Shown here: positions 39,415 through 51,800 of the stretch, one piece after another
Layout of the letters: each line of letters opens with the position of its first letter
Numbering within the stretch: the stretch's first letter is position 1
NCBI RefSeq assembly: GCF_037975245.1
Contig: NC_092580.1
Span: 28,859,501-28,923,500, forward strand
Origin: Apostichopus japonicus
Taxonomy: Eukaryota > Echinodermata > Holothuroidea > Aspidochirotida > Stichopodidae
Length of the DNA: 64,000 nt
Direction of reading: 5' to 3'
Program-made: the position numbers and the translations under genes
The notes under the pieces: model-generated
What the model was told of the DNA's origin: nothing
Seen by the model: the letters and a program-made list of their open reading frames with translations, nothing else
Databases searched by the model: none

Positions 39415-40225
39415 ATTCGAGATATCCGTGACGAATAATTTCTCCAATGTTTTAACATCTGTGAGATATCAAAGGCTTTAATGTTCATTTCATAGCCAAA
39501 AGTGTAGACTTGAGTACGGCCTAAATATGACGTCATAGTGCCAAATATTGCTACAATTCGTAATAGCTTTCATTCTTTCTTTTATTACAATAGTTTGGTG
39601 GAAGGGCTTTGCAAATGCTAAATAAAATATATTCAATTTCATAACATGACATGTTAATGGCTTTAGTTTCAACAATAATACCACTAATATGACATGCCAA
39701 ATATAACATCAGATACTTACAGAAAATCCTAGACGCGACTTTTATCCTACGATTATTATTATTATGCACACGACACGGGCCCCGGAATTCGGGCGATTTA
39801 TTGGCTAAATGCCAGTTGATTTTGCTGTGTGTCAGAGGCTACAGACTTTAAGAAATCAAACACATGGTAAGTTGGTTAACAATCACCAGTTAAATGATGG
39901 GCATGGTATCTTTACCTACCGTAATCGCTGTATGTTACTGCTCACTACATATCAGCACATTTTATTTGGCTGATCCCAAAAGCCCGTACTAAATATGATG
40001 GTTGGGTTTGCGTCTTCTTTTCAAAAACACAAATAAAAAAGACAGAAATATAAAAAAGTATGATTGTTTTGGAGAATAGAAGAAAATATTTTACGCGGTA
40101 ATTGTGGGATGATAGGAATCGTATGCATATAAATTTAATTGATATGAACAAAATCTTTTACCTTACATTCTTGGACAAAAAAAAAAAAACTGCTCCTGGA
40201 ATAAAATAGAAGCCCCATATTTACA

Positions 40226-40609
40226 GATGCCACTGTACCAATCAGGAAAAAAAAAACAAATTCTACAGATTAAGAAGATTGACATCAACAATATATATAT
40301 TACATTCTGGGACAATGAATGAACACTTGCCTCTTTTAATGATTGGAATAAGCTAAAAAACATATTAACTTAAAAAAAAAAAACAAGAAAATTTAACGCC
40401 AAGAACAGGAGAGGTTTTTGCAACCTAACTAACGTGACATTAAGAAACAACATTCAATCGGTGAATAATGCCACTGTAACAATCGGATAGAAACTTTCTG
40501 TAGATTTATAAGAAGTTCGGCATCAACAATAGTTTACATTCCTGGAAAATGAACCAACAGCTGCATCTTATAATGATTGGAAAAAGATAATTACAACCCA
40601 TATTAACTT
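40226..40609. repeat. Diverged tandem duplication, period about 241 bp
   Basis: The copy at 40226-40371 and the copy at 40467-40609 share atgccactgta, aagaag.t..gcatcaacaata, ttacattc, aatgattggaa and catattaactt blocks in the same order. Confidence 0.7.
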
Positions 40610-41591
40610 TGATTAACGCAAAAAGCAAATTGAAGTGTGACCAAATAACTTTAAGAATATAACACACTATACATATATTTACATTGGAAGGACATGTGCG
40701 TTGCTTTCAAGACAAACTCGGCCGAAATTGAAGCTAGGCCTAAATGATGTCACATCAACCTTCTTCAGCTCGAAATGTTAGAGCAAATCTAAATCAGTAT
40801 AACAAGTACGTACGTTGCAAGAGACTATAAACGGTTATCATTAAAGGGTGTGAAGACTCGCCCACAAAGAAACGTCTCGTGCCGGTAATCTGACCTAGTT
40901 TCGAATGAGATGTAACAGCAGTGTTAAACACCACCATCGATCCCAGAAAATACACACACAGATTGCTACCGTCGGTAATTAGACACTAGTGTACAGTTAA
41001 TACATACAGCTACGGTCAATACCCACAACACAGTGTACATAACAACGATGGACATCTCAGGTCTAGAAAAAAGATAACAAAGTTTCACGTTTCATTACTG
41101 TCTACATTTTGTAGCGACAAGTAGAAAACTTCACTTGCAAGCAACGGAAAGTTAACTTTTTCAGAGCGCGGCACGCGGTTTGGGGCGAGTCTTCAATGCC
41201 TTTAAAGGCTGCATTCATGTAGTCGGTTATCGCATATTAAGAACTATATTAAGGACTATTCAGATAATTAAAAACAAGGTCCACATTTACAGTGATGACA
41301 GGGTGAGGGGAACGGGGAGGGGGCAGGCCCCCAAATATTTCTCTGCGCCCCAAACAGGTCAGCATTTTCAAAATTAAATCGGTTCTGCCTGGAAACGTTT
41401 TGCCCCTCCCCTCTTCGAAGCACTCGTACTGATTGTGCAGTGTGAATAGTATCCTTGTCCCAACCAGAATGAAAAAAGGTTATAGGAATTGTTCGTACTG
41501 CCAGTACGAGTGCTTTGATGCATGATACGAGAGGACAGTATGAAGTGTTGTAAGCATTGGAAAGTATCCCAACTGGCTGAACGAACTCATA

Positions 41592-41709
41592 CTATAACTA
41601 TATATATATAACTATATATATAACTATATATATATAACTATATATCACTATATATATAACTATCTATATAACTATATATATCACTATATATATCACTATA
41701 TATATATAT
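41592..41709. repeat. (TATATAAC)n-type simple repeat
   Basis: Irregular units of tatatata joined by aactata or cactata. Confidence 0.9.
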
Positions 41710-43239
41710 AGCCCACCTCTCCACCCAAAGGAAGAAGAACAAAAATAGTCAAGCACAAAAACATTTTGAAATCATGTGTAGAAAATGTTTGCACATGTGC
41801 TTATGCTTATGATTGATGATGTTTTGATAAAAGTTTCTCTATTTTTTTTTTTTTTTAAAGAACGTTTTGAATTTTTCATATTGGTCAAATAACACCAAAT
41901 TCAGTAACAGAAGTATGTATCTCGATAAAAGGTCTATTACCATCCTCTTTGTTCAATAATTTACACGTATTTTGTCGAATTTTCTGCAATGCCAAATGTA
42001 GAGAAGCAGCTTGTTACGGTCATCGTCGTAAATGATCTTGTTGGTGCGATTCGTGAATCTTGAATTGCATTTATTTTATTCTTGTCCAGCAGGTGCAAAA
42101 CTCGGCGAAAGAGATTAACGAGATTAACATATTAAATTAGTGTCTTCGTAACATTCCAAGATCAGGTTTTTCACTTGCCTTTCACATTGGAAGAAATGTT
42201 TATTCATGATATGCCATTGTTCTGCTCTTCAGTTTCATTCTATGTGGCAAATGTACACTCTCATGAAAAAAACGATAATAATAATAATTAAAATTTAATA
42301 ATAATTATTAAATAATAATAATAATAATTAAAAATTTAAAAACAATTGACCCACTTGATGGTAACGTAGAAGACGGAATATATTTTTGTTTATATATATT
42401 TTCTTTATGAATTTTTGTATAATATGGTAATGAGTAGAGACGTCTAAACAATATTTAATTTGTCTTGTTATGTTTATGCATGAATACTTTTTCAACTGTT
42501 CGTATTGCCAGTTTCCGATACACGTATTCTACTTTTGACCTTGTTGACATTCATGTGGCTATGGAAGACATTTGGAATTGATCGTCTTCTTGAAAAACCA
42601 TGTTTTGTACCCTTTTCTGGCTAAAAGACATTTTTTACATAGCAATTGTAAAAACAAGTGTGATGAAAGAAATATTCTTGAAAACTGAAAATGGTCGTGC
42701 ACTGCAGTAATTAGATACCCATATTGCATTTAGACCAAAACGCTTTTTATTGTTTTTCTTCTATATATATAATATCTCATCATCGGTTAATCAAATTGGT
42801 CAAGAAATGATACTAGGAAGCATTTAATCATCCTTCTTCACGTCATACAAACCAAAACGCAAACTATCAATCGCAAGCAATTTCAGACTTTTAGAGAGAA
42901 GAATACATTGTAATATATTCACAACCAGAAAGTCAGTTTGCGATTACCTTGCCTTTACAATGTGCTCAAAGTTCAGAATAACTATATGATTGATGTAGAG
43001 CAAGTGAGTTAAATTTGTCCAAGATTTTATGTGAGAACCAGAAGCGATCAGATATTTCATTATTAAAGCAAGACTATCAACTCTCTGAAGCAGATTTCAT
43101 TTCCTGGATGACTATGTTTCGTTGAAGATAATATATAGCCCCTTCACAGAACTAAACTGAACTTGACCAAACTATGTTCCCCCAAATCCATAGCATTGGA
43201 GAATTCACAGATCAATTGCAGCTTTAATCTTGGAATTAC

Positions 43240-43680
43240 CATGTTTAAAAGGTTCAGACCTTGATACCTGTTGACCTCATGTGACCTTTGACCGCTACAA
43301 ATTTTCAATGGATCTATATACAAAGTATGAAGTTCAAGAAAGACGTACTTCTTGAGTTATCGTGTCTACAAGATTTTCAGACTTTGGCTTAAATATTGAC
43401 CGAAAATGAACTTTGACCTGGACCGATTTCAATATGGTTCTTGTACTCACCAAGGTGGATCTGCATATCATGTATGAAGTTCAATGAAGATGTACTTGTT
43501 TAGTTATCGTGTTACAAAGTTTTCAGACTTTTACCTCTGTTGACCCCAAATTACCATTGAACTTCACAGAACACATAGGGTTATTTTACTTTGAGTTACG
43601 GTGTTTACAAGCAAGTGTCACATACACACACAAACGCCATCACCATCGCATAGATTCCTTCTGCGTCCGGCAAGGAATAC
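43240..43680 (+). repeat. Interspersed repeat of the gacctttgacc/ggtggatctgc family, copy 2
   Basis: At least three internal units of about 110-130 nt (tgacc..., ttcttgtactcaccaaggtgg, gagttatcgtgt, ttttcagac), ending in a CA-rich segment and caccatcgcatagattcctt. Confidence 0.8.
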
Positions 43681-45246
43681 AACTAGGGTAGCATTTTAAA
43701 TAATGGTGATGTATTTGGTAGTTTTGAAATGGTCAAAATTAGTGAAAAGTTTTAAATATATTTTTTCCTTTTGTGTTACAATACTGTGAATAAAGCATGA
43801 CAATATGCTCATCTTTAAGTCAAACTTTACTACTATGCGTCGTGTCTCTAAGAACCAACGCATCCAAGGTGACCATTTTGTAATTTGTTCAAACAGCTCT
43901 CTGAGGATTTTTCGCCTTAATTTTCTATACAGACTCGGTTTGACTGTACAATATTAGTACAGTATTAAGTATAGGGAATGCCCTTTAAATAAGCACATTT
44001 ACCCCTGATGCAGAGAGATATAACACTATCCTTTGATCAAAAATATTAATATTCCTTCATATATATGTCTCCATATAGTTATTGGATACACCCGTTCGTT
44101 TGTCCATTAACAGTGCGAAATATTTCAGAATGGCATTTTTATAAAATATTCACCTTGTCAGCCTTCATGCACATTTTCTGGCAGCAATGACAAATTTCTT
44201 AACCACTGCGGAAAACACCTTTTTTTTATATACAATAATTTCGAAGGTGATCAAACTTTTGAAATATTACAGAACAGACTATTATTCCGATGCCTGTACG
44301 ATCACTCAAAGGAGGCATGCAATCTGAATATTCAAAAGGTTAGTTACAAGGAAACCAACGAAATTCAACGAGAGAAAACTTGAATAAGACCCTCGTAGGC
44401 AGCCTTAATCGTGCACAGCTCTGACGATGAACCATCGAGCACTCAGTTTAACAGTATTTCCCGTACCTTTACCGGACAGCTGATCTGCTTGAGCAAGCCC
44501 TGTTTTGATGTAGTCACTTTCAGAATGTCCAAGATAGAAAAGTCTAACTTGGAATAAAGGTTCCATGTTTGTCAAATTCATAGCGATTATCTGTATGCCG
44601 ACATTTGCAAATGTTTCTATTGACACAATTGTCGAGAGATAGAAAACGCTGCAACAAAATACTTCAATCTAACGCAGACGTCTCGTGTAACTGTTCCCAG
44701 TTATTTTCTCCACCTTGACTGAATGATGGACTTAACAGACTATAAGTTCCCACATATAGGTAGTAGTTCTGCTACTTGCCTGCGTAATTGTTTGGGCATC
44801 AACGTACCTCTATCAGGCGACTCCAGGATAATGATCAAACCCTTGTCATCAGGTTGATTGTTCTGATCACAACACAAAACAACTTTCCATAATGGCGTGT
44901 GCCGTTCGCTTGAGTTAATCACAAGACCTGAGATTGATACAAAGCCCACAAGTGTATCCTAGCAACACGAAAATGCATGACTTGCGTTTTCCCGATACAT
45001 GGCCAACTCCAACTCCACACCATCAACTGGAACTTGCTCAAGCTTGATGAATCTCAATATGCCACAATTTTGTAACACTCATCCCAAGGGGGGGGGGGGG
45101 TAGACCATACCCCTACTTATGTGCCTGATGTTACGTGTCCATCAACAAGCAACATGATCACATTGTAAAAGAGCCAAGTTGATCTCAGTAGTAGCATCTC
45201 ACAAGTGTGAACAAGTCTGGAAACTAAGTCTCTAATTTTCAGCGTT

Positions 45247-45435
45247 GGATTGTTCCATTTATTTATGACGGGCAATTTAGTTGTAGTTGTGTAAAACACT
45301 CTTACTAATGGTACTCCAAATTAATTTAAATAAGAAAAGGGATGTGTAGCGTCGTTCTCAAAATAAGTTGAGAACGACAAACAACTTTGCCACTGTACAG
45401 TAAGTAGTACCCTTTATAAATAAATGGAACAATCC
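45247..45435 (-). repeat. Nested inverted repeats in the presumed 3' UTR of gene B
   Basis: Outer arms of 18 nt are perfectly complementary (45247-45264 and 45418-45435, ggattgttccatttattt). Between them lies an 11-bp perfect hairpin (45351-45361 and 45368-45378, gtcgttctcaa, loop 6 nt). The outer left arm holds the candidate poly(A) signal. Confidence 0.75.
45258..45263 (-). terminator. Candidate polyadenylation signal of gene B
   Basis: AATAAA on the - strand, about 320 nt after the stop codon, just beyond the hairpin-forming segment at 45351-45378. It lies inside one arm of an 18-nt inverted repeat. Confidence 0.35.
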
Positions 45436-45580
45436 GTGGATATAACGGTGTCATTGGAATGTTAGCTCCTCAAACTGTGTTCATCTATCCCACGGAAGTT
45501 ACGGCCATGAAGAGTCTCATTATAACAACTTTCGCGTAACCGGTATAGTATACAATACTTTACCTATACGCTTGTTGGAA

Positions 45581-45817
45581 TCACCTAACAAAGAAGGGAT
45601 TTTCGTAAGCTTGTTTCACATGATCTGGTAGTTTAGATTGATCACTTTCCTTTCGAATGAAACCATTCGTCGACGAGGTTTGATCTGCCGTCGTCATTTG
45701 AAGTTCCATTGTATTAGCATTAGGTCCTCCGATGCCTCCGTCTACGGTAGGTAGCAGGTTACCAGGATCGATGCGTATTGCAGGCGAGATCTGGGGATAA
45801 CTCACGTGAAGCCAGCG
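45581..45817 (-). CDS. Gene B exon 12: cytoplasmic C-tail and stop
   Basis: 237 nt, 78 residues plus stop. Begins R-W as in gene A. The rest is diverged except for a shared A-Y-E-N near the end, here A-Y-E-N-P-F-F-V-R, which includes an Asn-Pro-Phe tripeptide (an EH-domain ligand pattern). There is no PDZ-type C-terminus, unlike gene A. Confidence 0.93.
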   Translation of the reverse strand, partial: RWLHVSYPQISPAIRIDPGNLLPTVDGGIGGPNANTMELQMTTADQTSSTNGFIRKESDQSKLPDHVKQAYENPFFVR

Positions 45818-48800
45818 CTATGAAAAATATAAATTAAAACAAGACATGGAAATACCTATAAAAAGGGTGTAAGCAAAGAACTACACAGGCAGACATGAAG
45901 AGAGGTGCGCGTATGGAGGGTGGGGGGGGGGGGAGCTGTCAGCACCGGGTCAATTAGGGGGAAATATATAGAACTGGAAAAATGGGAAGAATAGTGTGGC
46001 ATTTTCATAATTAAGGAGAGAAACAAAGGGTGACATTTATCCCAAGGGCCCTCATGTGAAATTATCTTAACATTTACATAACGTTAGTGCATTGGATCAA
46101 CTAGTGTGCAATCGTCGACGTCATGTACGCAACGCCAGCTTTATGTGACGTTATTTGCATATGACAAGATGGAAACATGAATTTAAGTAATGGTTTCATT
46201 GTTATGATTTAGCACTAAGCAATGCGCCAACGACTTTTCGATTTACATTAACCGAACTCATGGTTATCTTTTGATATATATATATATATATGTAATTTGG
46301 GACGGAAAGGGTTATAACCGACCGTTTATAGAGCAAACTGCATTTCTAAAGGTATGAATAACGAGTTTTATTTATAACGTTTCTTTAATTTCTCGTTTTC
46401 ATAAAGTGTTATAATACGAGTCTACCTCCCAACCTACTCACAGCAAATCTTCCCCGACATATGTAATTCTGCTAGGTATGTTCTTGACTAAATAGAGGGC
46501 TTAAGTTTCGAATCTAACCCATCTGTTACTTCATTTGCTCTCATGGTTTTATCTCTAGTTTCCAATTGTGGTAAACTAAGAGGCTTTCATTTCTCTCTCT
46601 CGACGAAATATTTGATCAGTGACCATAGATTGGTATTTACTTTGGATTGGTGTTTCTTCATCACAGCGACAAAATGGGACTAATGTAATTCCCTTTGTGT
46701 AGGGAACAAACATTTCCACACGGCATTGTAGCGATTTCAATTCCAGGATATCAAGTAATGGTTTGCGTAAAAAAACAAGTGATCTATCATTTAAATGTTA
46801 AGAAGTTGAGTTTGAAAACGTCGATAATTTCAACAACTGTTCACACATTATAATCAATTAAACTAAGTAAAGATGCATTAAGTCTAAAACGAGATATTCT
46901 TCAATCAGATTTTCTCTCTCTCTCTTGTTTGGTCGACAAGGCTTACAACCTTTCACAAAAGTGGACAGAGAGACATAAAGATATGACATTAATAATAGAT
47001 GAGTCCTCAGTAACGGTTTTAAATTAGACAGACTTTATAACTTCTCTAGTTTGGCGAGGCAGACAAACCGAAAAGGACGAAGATCGTATGAAATGTGGCT
47101 ACAGTAAAAAAATGTCAGAAATGAAAGTTCACGCGGTGAGCTGGAATGTAGCAGTGTAAAAGGACTTTACAATTGGGGGGTGGGAGTGGGGGGGGGGGGG
47201 GAAAGGGCATGAATGCATTTGAATGGTAGAGGAAGAACGTTTTAACTTTCATACGTGGTTAAGAAGGAAGCCATTGCTAGGTGCGAAAACTAAAATTAAT
47301 AACAGACGTGGCCTGTGAAAGAAGTCGAGTCACCGAGCGCTGAATACGTTGCAGATTTAATTTCTTGACGATTTGGGAGGCCATATAGCAAGTCACAACT
47401 ATTGTCCAAACTGGAGGACACAAATGTATTCACAAGCGTTTCCGTTTCTTAGTGAACCTAATGGTTATGTATTTAACCAATTTTGAGATGTTGACTTACT
47501 TAATAGATGTTACTAAAAGATGTTATCACTAGGCTTTTAATGAAGTCCAAAGTGTACTTGGGTACACACTCTGCAGATTGTCAACGTAGAACATGAAACT
47601 TAAGTAGACGTGTTGAGGAAATGGGTCATTCAATGTTATAATATAGTCATTGGTACTCACCTTCCTGATAGATCCTTTCGCATGAATGTAGGTCCACGCA
47701 CCGAACGAGAGCACCCATTGGATGACAGCAATCGCCATCAATAAACCGATTGCTTGGCCGATGGGCGGATAATAATAATGAGAACCGTATTTAGCCGGCT
47801 GATAATCTGCTATACTGAAAACGAATATACCCTGAAAAGACAAATAAACATGATGATATTTGTTAATTTTGGTTCTAAAGTAAGAGACATGGAAACTGGC
47901 TTGTTTGAACAAAGTCGTTTTACATCGTATTTAATGTAAACGTGAATATATACTATTCTTATTAACTGAGATGAGACATGAAGAACGTTGAATAACAAAA
48001 AGCAAAGATCGTTCATAAATTCCCCCAAAAAATGATGACACAAACAAAGCCAATTATGTGGAGACCAAATGAAACTTTTGGAACTAGATGGAACTAGTAT
48101 CATTGAAGTATTAGTCTGGCATCATGTAATTTATTTACTAAACACTATGGGATTAAGAAAACATAATCTTACCCCACTAATAGCAGGCGTTAGTAAGGCC
48201 CAAGCAACGACCCAATATCTTCCTGGTTCAAACCCAAGCATGACCGATATTTCTCGATAAAATCGTTTGATACCGTAACCGTATGAGATACAGATGCACT
48301 CCCACGTTGCAACCCAAAGTAGACACATTCCGCTTGCTCCATACGAATCATATAACTGCAGCACATAGATGCCTCCCTGTTAAAAAACAAAATCATGTTA
48401 TCTTATTGTAAGAATTCCGATTCATGTATAGAGTGAAGATATTAGATGTGGCTAAGGGTAAATACAATGACATTATAATACAACGAATTTTGTAACACGT
48501 GTGTAATACAAAGCAAAACATATCATAACACAAAGCGATATGAGTTTAAGCTAATCCTACCTGACTAACTTATGTAAGCGTGTTACATAGACATACATTT
48601 TCTTGGTGCAGGATGATCCAAGATTAGCACTAATTACACATTAGAATCTTAGGATATTGTATAAACATAAATTGGTGATGTACGATGTTCCCACATGAAA
48701 AGCTAATTGGACACGTCACTGTAATGTCAGCGTGCCTCATAGACATATGTAGTGGGTAATTTCAAATGAAAAGCTAACTGCAAACAAACCCTCTACAATA

Positions 48801-51800
48801 TGGCATGATCTTAAATGGACAACGTTTGCTCTGCCAACATAGGCTCCTAAATTACAGTCTGTGGAATACTATACTTAATAATATTGCTCTCCTGAAGGTT
48901 GCCGTTCGGACACAAGGTTATAACTGGAAAAACGACTGCACGGCACATTGAGGCATTAACGTTCGACATATACATCATACAATGTAAGGTGACTGGGGTC
49001 ATTTCTTACATTTCTTAAAACAAAACCATGTATAGTCTGGCGTACCTGTGTGATGCATGGTATCCCAAGTAGACACCCGATTCCACATATACCCAACAGC
49101 AATAACTTCCTTCTTTTACGTAGATTATACTGTGGAAATTCATCCATTATTGACGTCACAATGCCTTCCAAAACACAGAACTGGTGATACGCAGGGGGAA
49201 CAAATTTCGAAAGGAAATGTTGATGATGATGTTATACAATGTACATGTAAATTTTTCTTGATATTAGATTGTGCGTAACTTTCCTTTATCCTTTTTGAAC
49301 CCAATGATATACCGTAAAGGATATACCGTATGTATACCAATACACCGATATACCGTATTATACAACACCTAATTATATTCCGGCCATTTGATTGGTCAAT
49401 TGCTCGTCGATTGCATGCAAATTCCGCTCTATTGCACGCTATGATGATAGAACCATGCGTTATGCTTTTTTGATAGCACTTTTTTCAATGGTAAGAGGGT
49501 AGAGAAACCTGTCTGTTCAAAACAATCTATTGCATGAGTGCATTTTACATCCAATTATATCCAAATTTGAAGGTGTTGTATAAAACAAATAATGAATGGT
49601 TTCCATTCGTGCAATAGTGCAAATATTTCATGAGTTGAAAGATGTAATTTGTTCCATTCAACTCGGCTGCGCCTCGTTGAATGGAACATTCCATCTTTCA
49701 ACTCATGAAATATTTGCACAATTGCACTCATAACCATTCATTATTTGTATATTAATACCAATACAACGATATATACTAATTAACCAATATACCAATGATA
49801 TATACCGAAAATGTCAAAACCGGATTAGAACTGAACGGACTTCTGGAAGCGATAGATATGACGGAAGCTGATTAATGAGCTATATCAGTGCCAGGTATTA
49901 TATTAACTGTTGGTAGCATGAGACGGGATATGGGGAGGGGGTAGGGGGGTGTACAGGGCGTTGGAGCCATCACATAGTGCCCTTTCTCAATAAAAAAAAG
50001 GGTTTTTATGATACTACAGTTTTGGTACAAAGTAAATTTGTACATTCTTGTAATTAAGAAGACTCATGATCTCTTTTTGCTGTTAATTAAAAAATGAAAT
50101 TTGATCAATATTGTTCTTTTGTTGAACAAGATGACCTTTTTTGGCGAAACGTTTTGAAGTGGTTTGCCACCTCAAATCAAAAGTCACATATCCCGCTGTC
50201 CTTCCACAGTTGGGCCCTGGCCTTAGATTGAGCCCTCGTTCGCCACCTATGGTTTTATAAGTAGATCAGTTCACACCAGACACATAAGAGACATACAATA
50301 GTTAACTATACTGGTCAGTAATACATGTTAACCTACCTGTGTATTCAAACCGAGCATAAGCAACATAGCGAAGAAGATAATAGAGAAAGCAAACGACCCA
50401 GGGATGGTCTGCACAGCTGTTGGGTAGGACACGAAGGTCAGACCAGGTCCTGCAAGTAAAATGGACCGATCGTGATGAAATACCGTTCTTCACTAATTTG
50501 ACTTCACATACTCAGTCCCCTTAATCGTCGGCACCGTCATTGACTTCACCATTTAGCCTGAGTGGGCCACCTCTCTATATATATATATATACCAATGGAT
50601 GAATTGCTATCGTACATATAGGGATGTACTAGTGGTTACCATTGATGTCCACATATGATAATATCATGTAGAGTAAATGACCCACTGTGCATGGCTTTCG
50701 TTCCTTTTGTATGTTACATCAATATATACAACATCATGTAATCTAAATCTATACACTATGCTATACACTATCTTAAATTGATACGGTCGCATTGTTGGCA
50801 GAGGTAGATTCTGTCTATACAATGATATCGCAAAGAACCAAGGAGCTACTTTATAGTCGTTCTTTCACAGATTGCCACTATCAAAAATCATCCCTTTTTT
50901 TTAAACATTAACCTTATAAATAACAGTGCATCTAATATTGACACATGACTATCACACTGTGAACAAAAGCTTTATTATGAAATCAAAAATATTAACAGTG
51001 ACATATTTTCTTTGGTGAGGGGGGGGGGCGTACGGGGTGGGGAGGGAGAGGAGGTGTCTTTTATACATTACATTAATGACCTTCATCGGTTTTTCTTCAC
51101 GCTATCCTACAGGATCGTCTATAGTAACTTGATCAACTTAAAGAGTAAAACTCGAAAGATGTCAATCCAAAAATGTTAAAATATCGTCCATTAATAACCA
51201 ACATCGCCTTCTCTTTAATTCATATTCATATGTTTCGGCTTTTTCCTAAACATCTAGTGGAATCTGAATCTGAACCTATCGAACTTTCTCGAAACTCCGA
51301 AAAATATCGTCTAGTCAGCTTTTATTATTGTTTTTCATTCTTATACAATCGTGTGTTTTTTTCAACATTCATGCAGCGGGGTGGCTTCTTCATTGTGAAT
51401 TGGTGAATTAACATCATACTGTGATGGAAATTCGGATCGATATGTGGTCCAAAAAACCGGTACAAGTTTCAACCTTCATATATTACCTTCATCGACAACA
51501 TCCTCTACTTCAACATTGAGCTGGTGGGCCATGTACCCTAGCACAGAAAACGTCACAAATCCAGCGTACAAACTCGTACATGCGTTTACCGTGCCGACAA
51601 TTACAGTATCCCTATTGTAAAAGTGAGAGAGCAAAAAAAGGGTAAAAGTCATATGTCACAGTTGATGAAAAGTTCATAGCAAGGAACATAACATGTCCTC
51701 AATCTTATTGTCACATACCACTCCTCCTATCAAATAAACGTTTGGTATAAGGTAAAGGATATCAAAATAAGAACGGTCTAACGGACGGAATCGTTGTCAA

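Larger units (their letters stand above)
39415..45240. other. Intergenic sequence between the genes, right part
   Basis: No gene recognised. Holds a TA/CTA simple repeat (41592-41709), A/T-rich simple repeat (42270-42350), an inverted 14-mer pair (41418-41431 and 41502-41515), a repeat (43240-43680) and G13 (45088-45100). Two open frames on the - strand at 44405-44949 (73 and 69 codons) resemble nothing I know. Confidence 0.55.

Noticed and set aside
44405-44949. Two - strand frames just beyond gene B, possible extra exons
   Set aside because: Gene B already has a proper C-tail and stop at 45581; the frames show no SLC6 or other similarity.
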